64,000 bases of DNA, taken from an uncultured Lachnospiraceae bacterium. GTDB lineage: Bacteria; Bacillota; Clostridia; Lachnospirales; Lachnospiraceae. Made by a program: the position numbers and the translations under genes. The notes under the pieces are model-generated. The model did not search any database, was not told the origin of the DNA, and worked only from the letters and a program-made list of their open reading frames with translations. Location of the stretch: contig CAJTVN010000009.1 in the NCBI GenBank assembly GCA_910579685.1, forward strand, positions 1 to 64,000, in the 5' to 3' direction. Positions 59,171 to 64,000 of the stretch are shown here, in pieces (position 1 is the first letter of the stretch; every line of letters starts with the position of its first letter).

Positions 59171-61594
59171 TCATTCCCATTCCAGAAGATTCACTTCCCT
59201 TGCGGTATTTTTCTCCCTGTCTATCTTAAGTGTCTTAATCTCATAGCGGCCTATGGAAAATGGGTACTTTCCCTCCCCCGCCTTAAGGATGCAGGTCCTG
59301 TCCTCTCCCTCTGTCTCCAAAAGACGCGCCACAAAGGAATCGTCATCCTCACATTTTTTCACCAGCACAAGCTCCACCCCGGGATCCTTCACGCAAAAGA
59401 AGCTTCTGCGCACCGTCTTCTCCCGGCCCGGATGGACGCTGTCTGCCAGATAAAGGCAGCCCGAGCCGCATTTTGCGGCAAGCCCGTAAGCCTGCCCGGC
59501 CGCAAGCCTTTTGCCATGCGGCCGAAGCAAAAAGCAAAAATCCTGTTCTCCCTGATCGGTATAGCGATAGGTTTCCGTCTCATTGTACCAGTCAGGACTG
59601 TTTCCCTGGGCATAGATCGCACTGCGGGATATCGTGATCTGAAGACGTCCCTCTTCCATATTGAAGGCGTACTTTCCGTCATTTGCCACGCAAAGGCCCG
59701 CTCCCTTCTCATCCCGCACATCCACAAAGCGCTGCATGTAGTACTCCGCATGATCCTCCCCGCAGATCTGTCTTCTCACGGATCCGTAGGAGCCTTCCGC
59801 CTCTGTGATCCGGCACTCTCCCACCGGATAAGCTTCCTTGAGCAGCGTCCAGGTATGATTCATGGTAAGGTGATTATCCACCCGGAGCTCCCGCTCTCCC
59901 TCTCCCAGACTGTAGTGCTGTTCCAGCTTTGTCTCCCCGTAGCTTTTGCGCACCCGGATAACCTCCCGCAAAGGCCCGCTCTCCACCTTTTCCACGGAGA
60001 TCAGCCGAAATTCCTGATCTGTTTTTTCATAGCGTCTGCCTTGAAGACCTCCCCAGGCGTCTCTCTCGTCCGTATAGACAAGAATCCTCTCATGATCCCT
60101 GAGCGCCTCGTAGCCGGTCTCCTTTTCCACCAGAGACGTAAGCTCTCCTGTTCTGCAGTCAAACTCCGCCCGGATATACTCATTTTCCAGAACAGACGCA
60201 TCCTTGTTTTGAATCTCCATATTCGGGTTATAAAAAAGCGCCGGCTTCCTTTTCTCCACCCGGTAAACGGCAAATCCGAAGGAGGGAACCTGTGCGCGGA
60301 ACACGAATCTGCGCCTTCCCCCAAGAGTCGTGTGACGCACCTTGGCGTCGGTGTGAATCCTCTGATAGGGAATCTCCTCTCCCTCCGGTGAGAGGAGCCG
60401 GAGAGGCGCCTGACAGAACCATTCCAGTTCCGCCTCCACAAGAGAGGAAAATTCCGCTCCCGCAGGATTGAACAGGATCAGGGGACAGCCCTCTCCCCTG
60501 GTATCGATCCGGTTAGCCATACTCTGCATGGCAAGGGCCCGTATTTCTCCCGCTGTGGCACACACGCCTCCCAGCTGCATCATGGCTTCGTCTCTTGCGC
60601 AGCGTATGGCGGTTCCGCCCATAGTGTCGTGAAACTGATTGAACAAAACCGTTTTCCACAGCCGCTCCATATTTTCGGTCTGCTTCATCCAGCCGCCTCC
60701 AAAGACCGCTGCCATGGACATCAGATTGTCAGCTTCCAGGAGCCGTCCCTGCGCCATCCTGCTGCGCTTTTTGAAGGGGGAATCAATGGAATAACAACCC
60801 TCGTTCACCTTTTCAAAGGGACCTGTCAGAACCGGCAGCTCCCACCCGGTAATGTCCCGAAAGAAATCGTCATAATGAGCAAAGGCAAGCTCCACATTTT
60901 CAAAGCTCTCATCCTCCCGGAGCCGGAGAATGCTCTGAATATTTTCAATGGTAGGGCCGCCGCCGTGGTTTCCCACTCCGTAACAGCACACCATCCTGTC
61001 ATATTCCGGTGTCCGATCCAGCGTCGTCTGAATGTTTTTCACCGTGGGATCATGAAACCAGGTGGTATATTCCGCCGGAAGGCTTATGGCATTCACCCGG
61101 CTCCCGTCGTCGCTCTCCCACACAAATACAGGCGTATCCAGCCTGGGACGCATGAAAATATATTCCTTCATTCCGCTCTTTTGTAAAATCTGAGGCAGAA
61201 CCGGACTGTGCCCGAAGCTGTCCACGTTAGAGCCCGCCTGCGCCATCCTGCCAAATCTGCTTTTCAGATACCGCTGTCCGTAAAGCCCCTGCCGGACCAG
61301 GGCCTCCCCGCAGGGAAGCTGGCAGTCCGGCTCGATAAACCAGCCTCCGGTAAACTCCCAGCGTCCCTCCTCCACTCTCCTTTTTATCTCCTCAAACATG
61401 TCCGGGAGGATTGCCTCAATCCACTCAAAGAACGCCGTGGAGGTACTGGTGAACCTGAAATCCTCAAACTCCTTCATCCTCTCAAGCGCAGATGCAAAGG
61501 TGGACTTCACCTCCTGCATTCCCTCCTCCCAGTTCCAGAACCACACCGGGTCAATATGTGAATTTCCGATCATGTAAAGCTTTTTCTTCTCCAT
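59171..61594 (-). CDS. GH38 alpha-mannosidase-like glycosidase, paralogue
   Basis: A 807-residue enzyme of the same layout as its neighbour: LYMIGNSHIDPVWFWNWEEG, nucleophile region AGSNVDSFGHSPVLPQIL and VLFNQFHDTMGGTA, so all zinc and nucleophile positions are kept. The two proteins are clearly related over their length but far from identical, an old duplication. ATG 61594 follows AAAGGACGGGAAA. Its first 44 bp overlap the end of the FAD oxidoreductase gene. Two GH38 enzymes in a row suggest two mannoside linkages or two steps on one glycan. Confidence 0.93.
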   Translation of the reverse strand: MEKKKLYMIGNSHIDPVWFWNWEEGMQEVKSTFASALERMKEFEDFRFTSTSTAFFEWIEAILPDMFEEIKRRVEEGRWEFTGGWFIEPDCQLPCGEALVRQGLYGQRYLKSRFGRMAQAGSNVDSFGHSPVLPQILQKSGMKEYIFMRPRLDTPVFVWESDDGSRVNAISLPAEYTTWFHDPTVKNIQTTLDRTPEYDRMVCCYGVGNHGGGPTIENIQSILRLREDESFENVELAFAHYDDFFRDITGWELPVLTGPFEKVNEGCYSIDSPFKKRSRMAQGRLLEADNLMSMAAVFGGGWMKQTENMERLWKTVLFNQFHDTMGGTAIRCARDEAMMQLGGVCATAGEIRALAMQSMANRIDTRGEGCPLILFNPAGAEFSSLVEAELEWFCQAPLRLLSPEGEEIPYQRIHTDAKVRHTTLGGRRRFVFRAQVPSFGFAVYRVEKRKPALFYNPNMEIQNKDASVLENEYIRAEFDCRTGELTSLVEKETGYEALRDHERILVYTDERDAWGGLQGRRYEKTDQEFRLISVEKVESGPLREVIRVRKSYGETKLEQHYSLGEGERELRVDNHLTMNHTWTLLKEAYPVGECRITEAEGSYGSVRRQICGEDHAEYYMQRFVDVRDEKGAGLCVANDGKYAFNMEEGRLQITISRSAIYAQGNSPDWYNETETYRYTDQGEQDFCFLLRPHGKRLAAGQAYGLAAKCGSGCLYLADSVHPGREKTVRRSFFCVKDPGVELVLVKKCEDDDSFVARLLETEGEDRTCILKAGEGKYPFSIGRYEIKTLKIDREKNTAREVNLLEWE

Positions 61595-64000
61595 TTTCCC
61601 GTCCTTTCTGCGTCCGCTCAAGCGCCATCCTGGCGGAAATCGAAACGGCCGCACAGGGATTTTTTGCAAGCTCAAACAGCCTTTCAATTCCTCTCTGATC
61701 TCCCTGGCCTGCCAGAGCCTCGCTGAGGATCAGCTTCAGGATCAGCAGACGCTGCTTAATCAAATCCTCTCCCGAATCCTCCCCAGCCAGGGCGATCTCC
61801 TCAAAGTCAAGAAGCTCCCCCAGCCATTTTGCCCAGACAGGGTCCTTCCCGCAGGATGCCGCCAGGGCAAAGCTTTCTATATAATGAAAAATACCGCTCC
61901 TGATATCTCTGTAATCTCTCTCCTTCTCCCGAAGCAGGGGAAGCGCCCTTGCAAATACCGGCTTTGCAAAAGGGCTTCCACTCCTTCCCAGAAGATTCAT
62001 CTGATAAACCGTCTCCGGCATCACGCCATGATCCGGCAGAAGCTGGGCGCACATCACCGATGCCTCCCTCTTCGGAAGGAAATCCCCCGAAAGACTTTCC
62101 ATCACATAGTCCGCATATTCCTCCTCCAGGGAAGTCTCCCCGTGCCACAGACAGCAGCCGATCAGGAGGATCCGAAGCGGCAGGACTTCCCCGCCTGCAG
62201 CCAGCGTCTTTCGCCAGTCATACGCTCCGGTATCTCTCTGAAGCCTCTTCGTTAAAAGGGGAATTACCTCTTCCCCCTTGGCCAGCATCACGGTCAGTAT
62301 TTCCGGCTGTCCCGCCTCCGTGTAGGTAAAGGGCACGTCCACCCAGTGCGTGCGGGATTTCTCTCCAAGCCTCTCCACTGCCTCTCGCAGGAAAGCGGGA
62401 TCCTCTCGGTGTGAAAAGCATCCCTCCGGCAGGGTAAGGGGATCTCCCGTCAGTCCCCGCACAAAGCTTTTCCTCTTTGCGGGATCCATCTTTTCCGGCA
62501 CGATTCCTTCCCTGTGACAGTGTGCCAGCAGCCCTCCCAGCACGGCTCCCTGGTGCATCAGGTCCGGCTGCATCCGTATGCTGGGAAACACGTTGTGAGT
62601 GGCGCTTATGGCTTTCCCCGCCACATACAGCCCCTGAATCCGCTCTCCGTCCTCCCGGAAGGGCAAAAGTGCGGAAAGAGGAATCTGAATCTGCGCCTGG
62701 GGAGGCAGAAAGCCGCAGTAGACAAGATCCGCACTCAGCTTTCCCTTTGGATCATAATTAGAGTAACAGGTATAAAGCCCGTCCTCCCAAGTCCGAAATC
62801 CCATCAGATCCTTCAGATCCACCACCGTCTTTGACACAAGATGCCTGCTCTCCCGCATACTCAAATATCTGCCGTGGTCAAACAGATGATCTCCCAGCTT
62901 CCTGGCCCTGCGGATAAACCGGGTCCTATCCACGGGATCCGCACAGACCACCATGGTGGAAAAATTATTCTTGTACGCCCGCACATCCACATACTGCGCC
63001 AGGGAGGCCCAGTATGTGACACAGTCCCTCTCTGATCCGTAGACCGTTCTTGCGCCGCAAAAGACCGCAATATCCGCGTCTCCCGTGGCATCGATCACGA
63101 AATCTCCCAGATACGCCGTGATCCCCCGCTCTCCCGCCGCCGCAACGCCCCTGATCCTGGCGGGAATCCCCGCCTCCTCCTCGCAGACCGCGCCAAAGCA
63201 CAGCTGGCCGTACCGGATTTCCACACCCGCCTCCAGGCAGAGCTTCTGCAGCACAAAGGCCCGCAGGGAAGGGTGAAAATCGTCCCGCCCGTCCCAGATT
63301 CCTTCCCGCCTCGGTACAGAAAAGCGCCTCATCAGCCGGTCTGTCTCCTTATCAATCTCCTCCACGTCCCGGAAGCGGTTTCCGAACCAATAGGTGCTCA
63401 CCCCTCCCGCCGTGGCGGTTCCTCCCAGAACATACTCCGGCTCCACAAGCACGGTTTTGAGGCCGCCTCTTGCGGCGTAAAGCGCCGCCATGGCCCCGGC
63501 GGTTCCTCCGCCTGCCACCACCACGTCCCAGCACTCCCTCTTCGCCCTCACACAGGTTCCTCTCACCGGATGTTCCGCTTTTCCCAGCAGAGGATATCTG
63601 CCCCATTTCAGGAACTCGTTTCCCGTAAAAACGCAGATCTCCCTGACCGGATCTTCCTCCCGGGAAAGTGCAGACTGGCAATCCTTATCTTCCCGGCATG
63701 AATCCGCAGCCTCCCGGCTGACCCTGGGGGCAAACCGTCCCAGAATCAGATCCTGCCTTTCCCTTTTCTTTTCCAGGAATGCCTCCATGGCTTTCTCCTG
63801 CATTCTCTGAAGAAACGGGGCGCTGTCCGTATCCTCTCCGGGAATTGGCTTTTCGAAGATGCGCAGAACCTGAAAGGCTCCGCGCTCCTGCGTCAGAACT
63901 CCATAGGATATCCGGTCTGTTCCCGCACCCGTCCCCGCTCCGGCAGAAGGAATCAGCTCCCGGCACAGAACCGCAAACACGCCTCCCTTGGCGCCCAGGC
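61551..64000 (-). CDS. FAD-dependent oxidoreductase, 5' end outside window
   Basis: At least 816 residues; the frame stays open to the right edge, so the true start is beyond 64000. The FAD-binding Rossmann motif is WDVVVAGGGTAGAMAALYAARGG (about residue 150 of the visible part), with ATGDADIAVFCG and GLYVAGKAISATHNVFPSIRMQP, typical of FAD_oxidored (PF12831) proteins found in sugar loci of gut bacteria. The N-terminal 145 residues and the C-terminal helical region (about 580-800) are extra. It may oxidise a sugar hydroxyl or a 3-keto intermediate; this is inference. It overlaps the downstream GH38 gene by 44 bp. Confidence 0.87.
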   Translation of the reverse strand, partial: LGAKGGVFAVLCRELIPSAGAGTGAGTDRISYGVLTQERGAFQVLRIFEKPIPGEDTDSAPFLQRMQEKAMEAFLEKKRERQDLILGRFAPRVSREAADSCREDKDCQSALSREEDPVREICVFTGNEFLKWGRYPLLGKAEHPVRGTCVRAKRECWDVVVAGGGTAGAMAALYAARGGLKTVLVEPEYVLGGTATAGGVSTYWFGNRFRDVEEIDKETDRLMRRFSVPRREGIWDGRDDFHPSLRAFVLQKLCLEAGVEIRYGQLCFGAVCEEEAGIPARIRGVAAAGERGITAYLGDFVIDATGDADIAVFCGARTVYGSERDCVTYWASLAQYVDVRAYKNNFSTMVVCADPVDRTRFIRRARKLGDHLFDHGRYLSMRESRHLVSKTVVDLKDLMGFRTWEDGLYTCYSNYDPKGKLSADLVYCGFLPPQAQIQIPLSALLPFREDGERIQGLYVAGKAISATHNVFPSIRMQPDLMHQGAVLGGLLAHCHREGIVPEKMDPAKRKSFVRGLTGDPLTLPEGCFSHREDPAFLREAVERLGEKSRTHWVDVPFTYTEAGQPEILTVMLAKGEEVIPLLTKRLQRDTGAYDWRKTLAAGGEVLPLRILLIGCCLWHGETSLEEEYADYVMESLSGDFLPKREASVMCAQLLPDHGVMPETVYQMNLLGRSGSPFAKPVFARALPLLREKERDYRDIRSGIFHYIESFALAASCGKDPVWAKWLGELLDFEEIALAGEDSGEDLIKQRLLILKLILSEALAGQGDQRGIERLFELAKNPCAAVSISARMALERTQKGRENGEEKALHDRKFTY

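Overview
The window looks like a chromosomal segment of a spore-forming Lachnospiraceae (Clostridia), possibly near Enterocloster, Hungatella or Eisenbergiella; genus is inference only. Pointers are lysine synthesis through LL-DAP aminotransferase (DapL) next to dapF, glnA followed by an ANTAR gene, a SpoIID-type peptidoglycan protein, a stand-alone glycyl radical cofactor beside a formate channel, Gram-positive style lipoproteins and strong AGGAGG ribosome binding sites. No rRNA or tRNA gene, CRISPR array or prophage was seen. Most genes lie on the minus strand.

Layout. 1-3.3 kb: the 5' end of a group II intron sits directly behind the terminator of an ECF sigma / anti-sigma / diguanylate cyclase operon. 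3.3-13 kb: dapL-dapF, a two-component system, a GT4 glycosyltransferase with a DedA protein, and glnA with an ANTAR regulator and a hairpin leader. 13-20 kb: a hydantoin-racemase-like protein and the run hisC - DUF368 - methyltransferase - hslO - nadE, where nadE is frameshifted. 20-32 kb is a cell-surface region: GT2 glycosyltransferase, DUF6020-like and GT39-like membrane glycosyltransferases, an amino-acid ABC transporter, a 932-residue His/Cys repeat protein, an acyltransferase and a beta-propeller-like lipoprotein. 32-37 kb: an EF-G/TetM-like GTPase fused to a YacP/Rae1-like NYN nuclease, a ROK sugar kinase and an SH3 membrane protein. 37-45 kb: CarD, formate channel, phosphatase, GrcA, Crp/Fnr regulator, cyclophilin lipoprotein, MetY and an RpiR regulator. 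45-50.6 kb: a SpoIID/LysM protein followed by small accessory and decayed genes. 50.6-64 kb: one long minus-strand carbohydrate locus (FAD oxidoreductase, two GH38, a decayed racemase, class II ketose-bisphosphate aldolase, DUF1537 kinase, SIS isomerase, class II aldolase, GH31) that probably takes up a mannose-containing glycan or an unusual sugar acid.

The strongest candidates for something undescribed are the ribosomal GTPase-NYN fusion, the HxH/Cys tandem-repeat surface protein and the 50.6-64 kb sugar locus. Also notable are the glnA leader with an ANTAR protein whose receiver has lost its phosphorylation site, several palindromic intergenic elements (one encodes the end of a cyclophilin), and decayed genes that look like simple deletions or a single-base frameshift.
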